NCBI GenBank assembly: GCA_032164245.1
Contig: JAVMKO010000002.1
Span: 177,636,920 to 177,700,919 of the forward strand
Direction: 5' to 3'
DNA: 64,000 nt
Source of the DNA: Sternotherus odoratus
Lineage: Eukaryota > Chordata > Testudines > Kinosternidae
Positions 12,665-24,090 of this stretch are shown here, piece by piece. The notes beneath the pieces were generated by a model. The model made no database searches. It had not been told where the DNA came from and saw nothing but the letters and a program-made list of their open reading frames with translations. Position 1 is the stretch's first letter. The number at the start of each line of letters is the position of its first letter. The position numbers were made by a program, and so were the translations under genes.

Positions 12665-15146
12665 CCACCATTGTCTGGTCCCAAGTCCAGAATGTGAAAG
12701 AAGGAGGGGGTTGTGTGCTGGGTTAGCAACCCGCCACATAAAAAAAATATCTGCTACAGAAACACCAACAGATTTATCGAAATGTCTTATCATGGGTGAT
12801 CAGCTGAGAATGAAGGCAGTAATGCCTGATAGGACTAGGAGGAATGAAAGCCGAAAGGAAATTTCTCTTCCGATGCAGTCCCTGGTGAAACCGAAACAGG
12901 TGAGAGTGGCTGCGTGGAACATAAGAACTATGTATGAGACTGGAAGAACAGCGCAAGTGGTGAAAGAAATGTCTAAGTACAAGATCAATGTTTTGGGCAT
13001 CAGCGAGATGAGATGGACAGACTCTGGTTTGATGACACTTGGATCGGGGGAGACTGTTGTTTACTCTGGGCGCTCAGATGGTCAACACCGAGAAGGAGTC
13101 AGTATCCTGATGGATAAGCAGGCTAGAATGAGTCTTGTGGGATGGGAACCAGTCAGCTCCCGAATTCTCAGAGCAAGATTCTTCTCCAAGTATGCCAAGA
13201 CCACCATCATACAGTGTTATGCACCCATCGAGCTCATAGAGAAAAGAAAGGCAGTTAAGCAGCGCACACCTGTTGGCGGTGAGAACGATAAGACAATGGC
13301 TAGACAGGAATATAAAAACCTTAATATTGCGGTGAAAAGAAGCGCGAGAAAAAGACAAGAGAGTGTACATAGATGATTTGGCAAGAGAGGCACAATTGCA
13401 GCAGATAAGGGTGATAAAAGAACAGTTAATAAGATCACAGACTCTCACAGGAAGTTTCACAAGCAAGTCCACAGTTGTGAAGGATAAAATCGGGAAGGTG
13501 CTAACAACAGAGGAGGAACAACTCAACAGATGGGCAGAACACTTCAGAGAGACCTTGAACAGACCAGATCCAGAGGAAGAGGCAGACATCACCGATATGG
13601 GCTTCCAGATTGAGATGTATAGAGGGCGTATTACAAAGAAAGAAATAGAAGAAGCTATCAGACAAACCAAAAACAACAAAGCGCCAGGAGAGGACAGGAT
13701 CACTGCTGACATGCTTAAGGCTGATCCTGTGACAAGTGCAAGAACTCTTGTAGGACTTGAAGTATGGGGAAAAGAGACAGTACCAAATGCATGGAAAAGG
13801 GGAATCATCGTAAAGCTTCCAAAGAAAGGAGATTTGACCATATGTGGAAACTGGAGAGGTGTTAACCTACTATCTGTGCTGGGAAAGATCTTCTGCAGAG
13901 TTCTGCTGCAGAGAATGAGAATGGGAATCGATGAAATCCTTCGCGAAGAACAGTCTGGTTTTAGAAGGGGAAGGTCATGCACAGATCAAATCTTTGCCCT
14001 ACGCACTATAGTGGAACAGTCATTGGAATGGAACTCCTCGCTTTACATCAATTACATTGATTTCGAGAAAGCTTTTGACAGTATTCACCATCCATCGCTT
14101 TGGAAGTATATGGATTCCCTCAGAAGGCCATTAACATCTTTAAAGATCTGTATGCTGAGAACCAGCATTGTGTACGTCACGAAGGACAGGAGAGTGAATA
14201 GTTTCAGGTCAAGACAGGAGTTAGGCAAGGATGTGTCATTTCGCCTGTAATCTTTCTTTTGGTCATCGACTGGGTGATGAGAAAAACCAGAGAGGATAGG
14301 CCAAGAGGATTGGTGTGGGGATTAACCAACCGTTTGGAGGATTGTGATTTTGAAGATGATTTGGCATTGCTATCACATTCACAGAAGGATATTCAGGAGA
14401 AAACTGACAGAGTAAACCAAGTAAACCAAGCTGCCAGAAGCATCGGGCTAGTGATTAACTCTGGGAAGTCCAAAGTGATGAGAGTGAGAACCAAGAATAG
14501 CCAGAAAATTACAGCTAATGGAGTGGAGCTGGAGGAAGTAAAGGATTTTAAATATCTGGGTAGTTATATCTCTGCTGATAGTAACATCGAGAAAGAGGTC
14601 TCCACTAGAATTGCTTTGGCAGCGCAAGCCTTCAACAAACTTAACATCTGGAAGTCATCGATGCTTCAGACCAAGACCAAGTTGAAGGTTTACAAATCAA
14701 ATGTGCGTTCTGTCCTGTTATATGCTGCAGAGATGTGGAGAACCAACAAGAAAGTGGAGAGCAGAGTGAGAGGATTTGAAGGCAGATGCCTCCAACGCAT
14801 CCTTAGAGTGCGTTGGGAAGAACACATCAGCAACAGGGAAATCAGCAGACGCACAGGCATCATCAACATTGTGGATGAGTTAAAAAGGCAACGATGGAGG
14901 TGGCTGGGTCACGTTCTTCGAATGAAAAACACCAGACACCCTAACATAGCCTTAAGATGGACTCCACCTGGAAAGCGTAAACAAAGCAGACCAATGGGTA
15001 CCTGGAGAAGAACTATGGAAGAGGAACTGAAGATGATGAACAAAACGTGGAACGAAATCAGCTGGCTTGCGCACGATCGAGAGGCATGGGGGAGATTTGT
15101 TGGTGCCTGATACTCCAGTGGGAGTGAAGAGGATTGAATGAATGAA
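12665..15146 (+). mobile_element. RTE-like non-LTR retrotransposon, copy B (2.5 kb, internally deleted)
   Basis: The unit is bounded by a perfect 16-bp duplication, TTTTCAGAGAGCAACT, at 12649-12664 and 15147-15162. It shares the 5' leader (TTAGCAACCCGCC, TGCTACAGAAACACCAACA) and domain order of copy A, and its 3' end is a TGAA repeat. The endonuclease starts normally (AWNIRTMYETGRTAQVVKEM at about 12918) but breaks off after TTIIQCYAP (about 13200), so the catalytic C-terminal half is missing. The reverse transcriptase follows with one or two frameshifts: GEDRITADMLKAD, YINYIDFEKAFDSIHH and, at about 14350, CDFEDDLALLSHS. The usual FADD box reads FEDD here, a likely inactivating change. The C-terminal frame ends near 15110. 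Confidence 0.85.
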
Positions 15147-16486
15147 TTTTCAGAGAGCAACTTACTCTAGTCCTGTGCACCCAGTCAACTACTCAGGCTG
15201 GCAGAAAGAGAAGCATGGAGTCATGGATCCTTCCACTCTCTGCCACTTCACTCTGCCTGCTGTCCTCATGAGCAGACTAAAAATCTGAGCAAGAAAGTAA
15301 TTGGGAACTTGACCGCCTTGCACAACCAACAAAGGGCTGCAATAAAATCTAGCCCTTAGTGATGAAAAACAGATGACAACTCATGCCTTACCTCGAGTCC
15401 CATTGAAGTCAATATGGGTTCTACAACAAAAGGTCTTTACAGAATTAAGTATATGATAAATAATTCTCCCAAACACCAAATCTATTTTCCTGCCCTATTC
15501 AAGTGTTTATAACCATGACTTGCTTATTAGCTACTAAAGAACTGGGAAGAGAAGTCATCACCTTCTGTGTCCTGCATAAAATAGTAGCTAGTTTTCCTCC
15601 ATCAGCAATTATGTATTTAAATAGATACTTGAAAATCTAGATGCATTCTATTAAATAATATCAAGATAGGACAAATATTGGGACTAAACTACTGAGAGTA
15701 TCCCTTACATGTGAGCCTTAATTAATGTGAGATTAATATGGCAATTTTGATTAAACCTTTACTCATTCATAATTATTAAATAGCATATTATCTGATGAGC
15801 ACGGCTATTCTTCAGTTTTATTTAGTATATTAGTATACATGATTTAATTACATAGCTATATTTTGCATAAGCTTCACATGATATATTGTCAAATGAATTC
15901 AAATAGGCAATACAGAGTGAATATAAGCAAGTTTTATGGCACCTATCAGTTCTCTTGCATCTACCCCTATCTCCCCAACAGAGGAGGTTATTGCTTGGAC
16001 TGGGTAAGCCATTTCATATAATTCAGGACATAACACTCTACCAAGATTCTTGACTCGTCTGAGAGCACCCTAAAGTTTTACCTATCGCAAACCAAGTTTT
16101 AGTGACAGTTCAAAAAAAGCCAAAAACCCACAAACACAACCAACCAACAAGTTTAACACAAACACACATACCCCTCATTTTAGACCCATTTGTTTACAAA
16201 TGAAATAGAGAATTTATTCTACAGCAAGTCTCACTCATGCTACAGGTTTCAATGCACACACTACACATGCCATCACCTCCTCCTAGGCTGAACCAAGTGA
16301 ATTCTTGTTCAGCAGCTGCACAGATTCTATCAATTACAAATTACTGTACAGAGCACAGAAATAGAATCTGCCAGTTAATTGCTTTTCTGAATCCCAGTAA
16401 ATTAGTTTTTGAACAACCCTCTCAACAATGCTCTAGTGATGTAATCTACGCCAATTTCGGAGAGGTCTATCTTTTCCAGTTACAAT

Positions 16487-17340
16487 TAGGGCTGTCAATT
16501 AATTGCTGTCAGGGCATTTGATTAATGTAAAACAAACTTATTAAATTCAATTTTTAAAAAAGTTGAGATTAATCACACTGTTAATGACAGAATACCAACT
16601 TAAACATATAAATATTTTTGGATTTTTTCTACATTTTCAAATGGACTGATTTTGATTACAACACAGAATGCAAAACGGTACAGTGCTCACTTTATATTAT
16701 TTTTATTACAAAGATTTTCTCTGTAAAAAAAGAGAAAAGAAATAGTACTTTTCAATTCATCTCCTACAAATCCACTCAGTTCTACTTCTTGTTCAGCCAA
16801 TCACTATGACAAACAAGTTTGTTTACATTTACAGGAAACAATGCTGCCCGATTCTCATTTACAATGACACGTGAAAATGAGAACAGGCGTTTATATGGCA
16901 CGATTGTAGCTGGCGTTGCAAGGTATTGCCATCCCAGATATGCTAATATCTGTATGCCCTTTTGTGCTTCGACTTGTAGACTCTAAAATTTCCTTTTGTA
17001 AAAAAATAAAATTCTACATTTGAAAGTTACACTTTCACAATAAAGAGATTGCACTACAGTACTTATGAGGTGGATTGAAAAATATTATTTTTTATCTTTT
17101 TTTACTGTGAAAATATTTGTAATGAAAACAATATAAAGTGAGCACAGTACACTTTGTATTCTGTATTGTAATTAAAATCAACATATTTGAAAATGTAGAA
17201 AAACGTATGCAAATATTTATAATAAAGAATAGAATACCAATTTGAGTTTAACAGTGCAATTAAAACTATGATTAATCACAACTATTTTTTTAATCACTAT
17301 CAATTGTGATTCTTCTTTTAAATTGTTTGACAACTCTTAT
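16487..17340. mobile_element. DNA transposon remnant with long inverted repeats
   Basis: The ends read AGGGCTGTCAATTAATTG and, inverted, AGAGTTGTCAAACAATT. Extended arms are inverted copies of each other: TACAGTGCTCACTTTATATT at about 16678 matches the reverse of the segment near 17130-17155, and ACATTTTCAAATGGACTGAT matches the reverse of that near 17180-17200. The interior has no intact frame. It resembles a widespread reptile and bird DNA repeat with AT-rich arms; the superfamily is uncertain. Confidence 0.6.
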
Positions 17341-17754
17341 GATGTCACTAGCTGGCCCTTCTGGTGGTCATTCCAACAGTGTTTTGACCTTTGTAACTCA
17401 ATAGATCAGTGTTTTCTAGTCCAGAGCTATGATTTATCTGGGATTAGTAAATGCCAGCACACCTGAGAAAGAAAGCATAAAAGGCCAGAAAAGTTTAGAG
17501 TCATGACTGGCTTTGCTGCCTTCAAGTTGAAGCATAAGAAAAGACCCAACCAGCAGCTACAATATTGCATTCTGAGAATTATCCTCTCTCTCAAAAATAA
17601 ACAAGCTACAGTTTTACCAGAAATTAAGAACATTTCAAAGAAGGTACTGTTAAACTGTGTAGCCAACCCTCTGGCATTGTACTTGCCTACTTAAGTCCCA
17701 GGCAGACTGCGAAGAACTACAAAAGGATGTCTCAAAACTGGGCAATAAAACGGC

Positions 17755-18711
17755 AGATAAAAATCAATATGGATAAGTGTGAAGTAATGCAAAAATAATG
17801 GGGTCTAAATTCACTGTTACCACTCAAGAAAGATCTTGGAGTCATGTTGGATAGTTCTTTGTCAACATCCACTCAGTGTGCAGCAGCAGTCAAAAAAGCA
17901 AACAGAATTTTGGGCATCATTAAGAAAGGGATAGATAATAAGAGAAAATATTTTTTTTCTATATAAATCCATGGCATGCCCACATCTTTAATACTGCAAG
18001 TAGATATGGTTACCCCAACTCAAAAAAGATATATTGGAATTGGAAAAGGTTCAGAAAATGGCAACAAAAATGATTAGGGGTATGGAACGACTGCCGTATG
18101 AGGAGAGATTAACAAGACTGGGACTTCTGAGCTTGGAAAAAAGATGAATGGGGGAGATGATAGAGGTCTATAAAATTGCGACTGGTGTGGAAAAAAAAGT
18201 GTTATTTACTCCTCATAAAATTAATAGGCAGAAGGTTTAAAACAAACAAAAAGGAACTATTTTTTCACACAATGCACAGTCAACGTGTGAAACTCCTTGC
18301 CTGGGGAAATTGTGAAGGCCAAGACTATAAGAGGGCTCAGAAAAGAACTAGACTTCACACAACACTCGGTCAACTTGTGGAACTCTTTGCCAGAGGATGT
18401 TGTGAAGGCCAAGATTATAACAGATTTCAAAAATAACTAGATAAATTCATAGAGAATAGGTCCATCAATGGCTATTAGCCAGGATGGGCAGGGATGGTAT
18501 CCCTAACCTCTGTTTGCCAGAAGCTGGGAATGGAAGACAAGAAATGGATCACTTGATGATTACCTGTTCTGTTCATTCCCTTTGGGGCACCTAGCATTGG
18601 CCACTGTCTGAAGACAGGATACTGGGCTAGATGGATACTTTGATACTCAGGATGGATATTCAAGATACTTTGGTCTGACCCAGTATGGCTGTTTTTTTTT
18701 TTTTAACTCAA
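17755..18711 (+). mobile_element. CR1 retrotransposon, 3' fragment
   Basis: Degenerate CR1 ORF2 C-terminal sequence is followed by the CR1 3' region. Recognisable coding traces include [20 protein letters not shown] at about 18063. The tail runs through ACTGGGCTAGATGGATAC and GTCTGACCCAGTATGGCTG and ends in a T-rich run at about 18695-18706. An internal tandem duplication of about 90 bp (18265-18430) repeats the TTTTCACACAATGCACAGTC and GAAGGCCAAGA motifs. Confidence 0.85.
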
Positions 18712-19015
18712 AGAATGCAAGTATCAAGGATGGTGAACAAGACGGCACAGTGAAGCTTAGAAAGTGTTCTAGGAGTTGAGGCTCTCCAGTGAGCAGAGTC
18801 CAGTGGTCTCTCTTGTGGCGTGCTCAGGAACGTCAGAGGAGGAGATGGAGAAAGACAGATATATCCCTTTACCAACCGCTACTGTATCTAGAGCACCAGT
18901 AAATGCTTTCTACATTTTTGGCCCCCTTTCGTCCCTAAGGACGGTGGTATGCAGTGGCAATTTATAGATTTTAATAAACCAAATTACTAAATGTAATAAG
19001 GTAAAGTACTATTAA

Positions 19016-19246
19016 ATATACGGCTAAACCACCCTGAACACGCCTGATCCCATCTGATCTTGGAAGCTAAGCAGGGTCGGGCCTGGCTAGTACTTGGATG
19101 GGAGACCTCCTGGGAATACCAGGTGCTGTAGGCTTAACATGGGCGTGGGGCTAGCAACTCCACCCCGTAAGGGAACCAATTGCTACTGAAACACCACCAC
19201 CAGTTGGTGGCCCATACCCCGGCTGGGGGGTGATGGGCAGAGAGAG
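19016..19246 (+). mobile_element. 5S-rRNA-headed SINE with RTE-like LINE body, complete with TSD
   Basis: Positions 19019-19135 match vertebrate 5S rRNA along nearly its full length, including GGAAGCTAAGCAGGGTCGGG (A-box region) and TACTTGGATGGGAGACC (C box), so the internal RNA polymerase III promoter is largely kept. Without a terminator it continues into about 65 bp matching the 5' leader of the RTE-like LINEs (GGGCTAGCAACTCCACCCCG) and then about 40 bp matching their 3' end (GGCCCATACCCCGGCTGGGG), closing with an AG-rich tail. A perfect 13-bp duplication, AAAGTACTATTAA, at 19003-19015 and 19247-19259 shows one retroposition event. It is therefore a SINE3-type element probably moved by the LINE, not a working 5S gene. 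Confidence 0.85.
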
Positions 19247-19479
19247 AAAGTACTATTAATTATAATCTTAGTGGCATCAAAAACAACAATCACAACACGA
19301 GCATTTCAACAGCTATAATAAGAACAATAGCACCAATCAAGAGGAGTACTCATGTAGCCAGACAATGTTAGTAAACAAGTGAAGACCTACATCTTCGTTC
19401 ATGACTTATCCGTCCAATATTGGAGTTGCACTGATGATTACAATAATTGCACATAAGTCTAATCCCGAGTCCAGTATTT

Positions 19480-22400
19480 TGTGAGTTCCTCCTTCTGATA
19501 CGTAATTCCATAGCGTGGCTTGCAGAATTGTGGTCTTAAGTCATCGCTCTCTGTCGAAGAAGTTGACGCCAGCTGTTTCGATCCAACGAATTAGCTTCCC
19601 AGTATTTTGGGTCAATATTGGACTTTACCATTGCATGTTTGCATAAATCCTTGAATCGAAGCTTTGGACGTCCTCTTGATCTTACACCGCTTGATAATTC
19701 GCCAAAGAGAATTCCCTTGGGGAGACGTTAATCATCCATCCTTCTAACATGACCTAGCCAACGTAGTCTCCGGATGTTAAGTATAGCTGTTAGACTGAGC
19801 ATATTTGCTTGAGATAAAATATCCGCGTTTGTGACTTTGTCTTGCCATCTGATGCCGAATATCCTTCGAAGACAACAAAGATGAAAACTGTTTAATCTCT
19901 TCTCCTGTCCCGCGTAGGTTATCCAGGTCTCCGATCCATATAGTAAGACATTTAATACACAAGATTTGTATATCAAAAGCCTCATTTTGTGTCAGTTTTG
20001 GATTATCCCATGCACGTTTTAAAAGTCTGCCAAAAGTGGTAGCTGCCTTTCCTATTCTGATTTTAAGTTCCTCCTCCATAGATTCGTGTGCAGTGATGGT
20101 TGATCCCAGGTAACAAAATTGTGAAACCACTTCTAATGGGTGATTGTCAAGAAAGATGTTAGGCTGTTGAAATACTCCTTGTACAAAGATTACAGTCTTC
20201 TTGACACTAATATCCAGAGAAAATTGTTTACTTGCCCAAGATAGAGTCTAGTAGCGTCTGTAGGGTAACCTCATTATGTGCGACAAGTGCTGCATCGTCT
20301 GCAAAGAGAAGCTCCCTAATGAGGAGCATCTTAACCTTTGACTTGAGTCTTGCCAGGTTGTAGAGAGATCCGTCAAATCTTGTGTGAAGAAAAATATCAC
20401 CGTCGAGGTTTTTAAAGGCGCAGTTGAGCAGGACGGAAAAAAAGATGCCAAAGAGTGTAGGGGCAAGAACACATCCTTGCTTAAACTCCATTGTTTATTG
20501 GAAAAGATTCCAAAGTAACTCCATCATACTGTACTGTAGCCTCCATACCTTCATGGAAAGATTGGACAAGTTTTAGAAGAGCTGGTGGACATCCAATTTT
20601 TATTAACACCTTATATAATCCAGTTCTGCTGACTGTATCGAAAGCCTTAGCTAAGTCCACAAATGCAATATAAAGAGGTTTATTCTGTTCCCTGCACTTT
20701 TCTTGCAATTGACGAAGAGAAAATGTCATATCGATTGTTGATCTGCCAGCCCTGAAACCACATTGTGTTTCTGGATAGATACGTCAAGCAAGTATTTGAA
20801 GGCGCCTGAGAATAACATGGGTGAATGCCTTTCCCGTTATGCTCAGCAGGGAGAACAACGAGATCCAGATGTGCCTTTTTCTTCTTTTCTGGTCTCTGTA
20901 GTGGTTACAGTCTCCTTTGTCGCCTTTATTCTTATAAAGAGTGACGATGTTTGCATTTTTCATATCCCGAGGTATGTCTCCAGTTCTCCAGCAATTGATC
21001 AATAGATCATAGAGATAAGGCATAAGTACTAATTTATTTGCCTTAAGTACCTCAGCCGGGATCTTATCGCTGCCTGATGCCTTTCCACTGGAGAGAACAT
21101 CAATTGCCTGCGATAGTTCCTCCCGTGTAGCTTCAATGTCCAACTCCAACATCGGTGGTAGGGTTGGAAGAATATTATCCAGCCCCGAGTTAATAGTGCG
21201 CTGTTGAGAATACAGACTAGAATAGTGTTCCACCCAGCGAGCCAACTGTTCATTCTTGTTGGTGATTATTTGGCCATTCTGGTCCTTCAATGGGGTGATC
21301 TTCGTGACACGTGGTCCAAGGGCCATTCTTAATCCTTCATACATAGCTTTTAAGTTGCCCATATCCGATGCCTTTTGGATATCAGAGCACAGGTCAACCC
21401 AATAATTGTTTGCGCAGCGCCTGGACTCCCTCTGAAGAGCTGCTCTCACTTGGCATAGATGATCCTTCGACCGTTGTGATGGATTATTTATATTATTGAA
21501 ATGGGCTTTGTTTTTAGTGTTGGTAAGAGGCTGAAGAATATTGACATTCATTACTAATCCAGTCCTTTTTAGAGTAGCTCTGTGTTCCAAAGGCCGCCGA
21601 TGTGCTGTCATAGATTGAATTATGGAATACACTAAGTACCGCATCGACAGACTCCTGGTTGGGTGTACTATTGAAATTATTGCTAAACTCAGTTGCAAAG
21701 ATGACACATTTAGCCTGATCCTTGGTATTAAGAATATTGATCTTTGGTTTCCTATGTTCAGCATTGATATAAATTTTTTGGGGTATGATCTGAACATGGC
21801 TAATGATCAATGAGTGATTCGTGTCACAGTCCACGCTATGGAAAGTGCGTGTAGATTTGACGCTGTTAAGCGGTCGTCTACATGTCAGCATGAGATCCAG
21901 CTGATGCCAGTGACCAGATCTAGGATGGCGCCATGAAACTTAATGGACAATCTTTGAGGTCAAAGAAGGTATTGGTAATGGCTAATTCATTTTGTGAGCA
22001 GAACTCCAGAAGTCGTTGTCCATTTTCATTCATTTTTCCAATACCATGGTGTCCGATACAGATTGGTCAGGACTGGAAGTCACGCCCAACTCTTGCATTG
22101 AAATCACCAAGGATGTATAGCTGTTCACCAGTGGGAAAAAGCGTCGACTACTCTCTGAAGACATTGATAAAAATTGATCCTTTTTCTCAATGCACGCCAA
22201 GAGCGTGGGTGCATATGCACAGATGATATTGTCTTTCCCAGATTCCGTATTGAGTTGCAAGGACATAATACATTCTGACTCTGCTGTAGGTGTACTGACT
22301 GAGTGCAAAAGACTATTCCAGATGGCAAACCCCACTCCATAGAGGTGTGATTCCTCAAAGCCCAATCCTTTCCAAAAGAAGGTGTAATTGGATTCTCTCA

Positions 22401-23165
22401 CTGATTCAATATCAGCAAGCCTGGTTTCCTGAAGTGCAGCACTGTCGACATTAAGCTTGTAAAGCTGTTGGTCAATGAGAGCCGTTTTGCGAATTGCATC
22501 ACCATAGAACTGGTAGTGGGTAGGTTGAAGACCAGGGCCCAACGTACGCACATTCCAAGTACCTAGTCTAAATCTAGGAAAGTTAGTTTTATTTTTATGT
22601 TGAGCAGGAGGTACTTTATTTACATCTACTTTTCGATTTTTGGTCTATCCCCATGCACCCAATGAGGAAGATAGATGTGGCGGGTCAACACCTAATTGAT
22701 TGGGGGTGCCCAGTTTAAAGCGGGCGGTAGCTGACCAATGAAGTGCGATGACTTCTCCCACTGACAGGAGTGGCCCATGGCATCCCCCTTTCCACCAATT
22801 GAGGGGGGCTTATAACCCATAACTGCCACTCCCAGTGTTGTTGTCCTGCAAAAAGCAGAGTGGAGTGTCCTCTCCATTCATTTGGAAACCTTATGTATGT
22901 GTGTCTGTGTATGAGTGTAAATGAATGTATTTGCACGCTGCAAGTGCCTGGGCGGATATAGGGGAAGGTGGGTTGCCCATGCGACACTTTCCCCCTCTTG
23001 GTCTCCCCAATATGTTCCAAGGAAAGACAATAGTCAATACATTGGGTACTGGTTTGACTGCAGGAGATACCGGAAGCAGTGGGATAATTCCCACCTGCAA
23101 CCGCCTTAGGGTCTCCACTCCAGATTTTCTGACTGGGTTTACTCCCAATATATTTAACATCAATA
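19480..23165 (-). mobile_element. Second non-LTR retrotransposon type (endonuclease + RT), decayed
   Basis: On the minus strand the 5' end lies near 23165. An N-terminal frame (GVNPVRKSGVETLRRLQVG, about 23150) precedes the endonuclease (VRTLGPGLQ, SAALQETRLADIES, GVGFAIWNSLL at about 22550-22230). The reverse transcriptase follows (GSDKIPAEVLKANKL about 21085, YIAFVDLAKAFDTVSRTGL about 20670, QGCVLAPTLFGIFFS about 20480, FADDAALVAHNE about 20300). The C-terminal part (LNVLLYGSETW, RRLRWLGHVRRMDD) ends near 19730. Frameshifts split it into at least five frames. It is clearly a different lineage from the RTE-like copies. I do not assign a clade and found no clear target duplication. Confidence 0.8.
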
Positions 23166-23185
23166 TCTATCTAAACACACAAACA

Positions 23186-23212
23186 TATATATATATATAC
23201 ACACACACATAC
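23186..23212. repeat. Microsatellite (TA)n(CA)n
   Basis: A short alternating TA tract passes directly into a CA tract. Confidence 0.85.
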
Positions 23213-23679
23213 TATACACTATAAATCCCTTTAAACACTTATCTAAAAAGCATCCATGATTCAAGAAGGCAGTGACAAAATGCTAATTTTGTTTTGTTTC
23301 TCTCCAGCTCTTGCCCAGCTATTAGACATCCTCCCACCCCTGGAAGCTAATGCTGGCATATACACTCAAAATCATCGCTGGCGTGACTACTCCCACAAGG
23401 CTAATTTAGGGACTTTTGGCGGCAACTGCCTTCCCCCCCCAGCACAAAAACGCTCTCCTGTAAATGATGGGGGTGTTAACAACGCTGATTTAAAATCCTT
23501 CACTAAGTCCAGGTCGATGTAGTGGAGTCCATTCTCGAAGCCACCTTTGCATTTGTTTGTTGTCTTGTATCCACAAAGGCTATTTTGGATAATTTTCCCA
23601 TATGGTTGGCATAGTTTTACCAGGTGTCAATGATCAATGGTGTTTGGAGGCAGTGATTGGAGGCCCAGGTGAAGGCCCA

Positions 23680-24090
23680 GGTGAAGCAGGGGCGACCCGC
23701 CGCGGAGCGCCTGGCCCAGGGGCGCAGTGCTGCTGCCACTGGTGCACAGGGAGCTGCTGGCAGCGCCGTGGAATGTGCGGTATGCGGGGGCCAGAAGCAA
23801 CCATTCGGCGTGACAGGGGCGGCCGCCTGCAGCTCCGGGGCCCAGCGTTGTGGACGGCAGCCGAGCGCCCTTGCGCGGAGCAGAGCGGCCAGGGCAGGCG
23901 GCGGCGGCGTGTGGGACAGGCCGGGTGCAGGAGCCAGGCGCAGAGGCCACGGTGGGCTGCTCTCTCTGGGCGGTGGTTGAGGCCGCTGGTAAGTGGAATC
24001 GTCTCTCCCCGGGCTCAGCCCCCGGTGGCAGCAGCTCCTCCATGGCGGCAGCGGCAGCGAGGCGCAGCTCAGCCACGTCTCATGCATGCA
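23680..24090. other. Isolated CpG-rich block inside BZW2 intron 1
   Basis: About 400 bp of high GC and frequent CpG sits in AT-rich intron. On the minus strand an ATG at 24043 lies in a strong context (GCCGCCATGG) and opens MEELLPPGAEPGERR; a frame continues to 23627 without known domains. On the plus strand a consensus donor GTAAGT lies at 23989. It could be an alternative promoter or first exon, a non-coding RNA promoter, or a GC-rich piece of an unrecognised element. No homology is claimed. Confidence 0.4.

Noticed and set aside
19019..19135. Functional 5S rRNA gene
   Set aside because: It lacks a terminator at its 3' end, carries several substitutions, continues into LINE-derived sequence and sits within one target duplication, so it is a SINE head.
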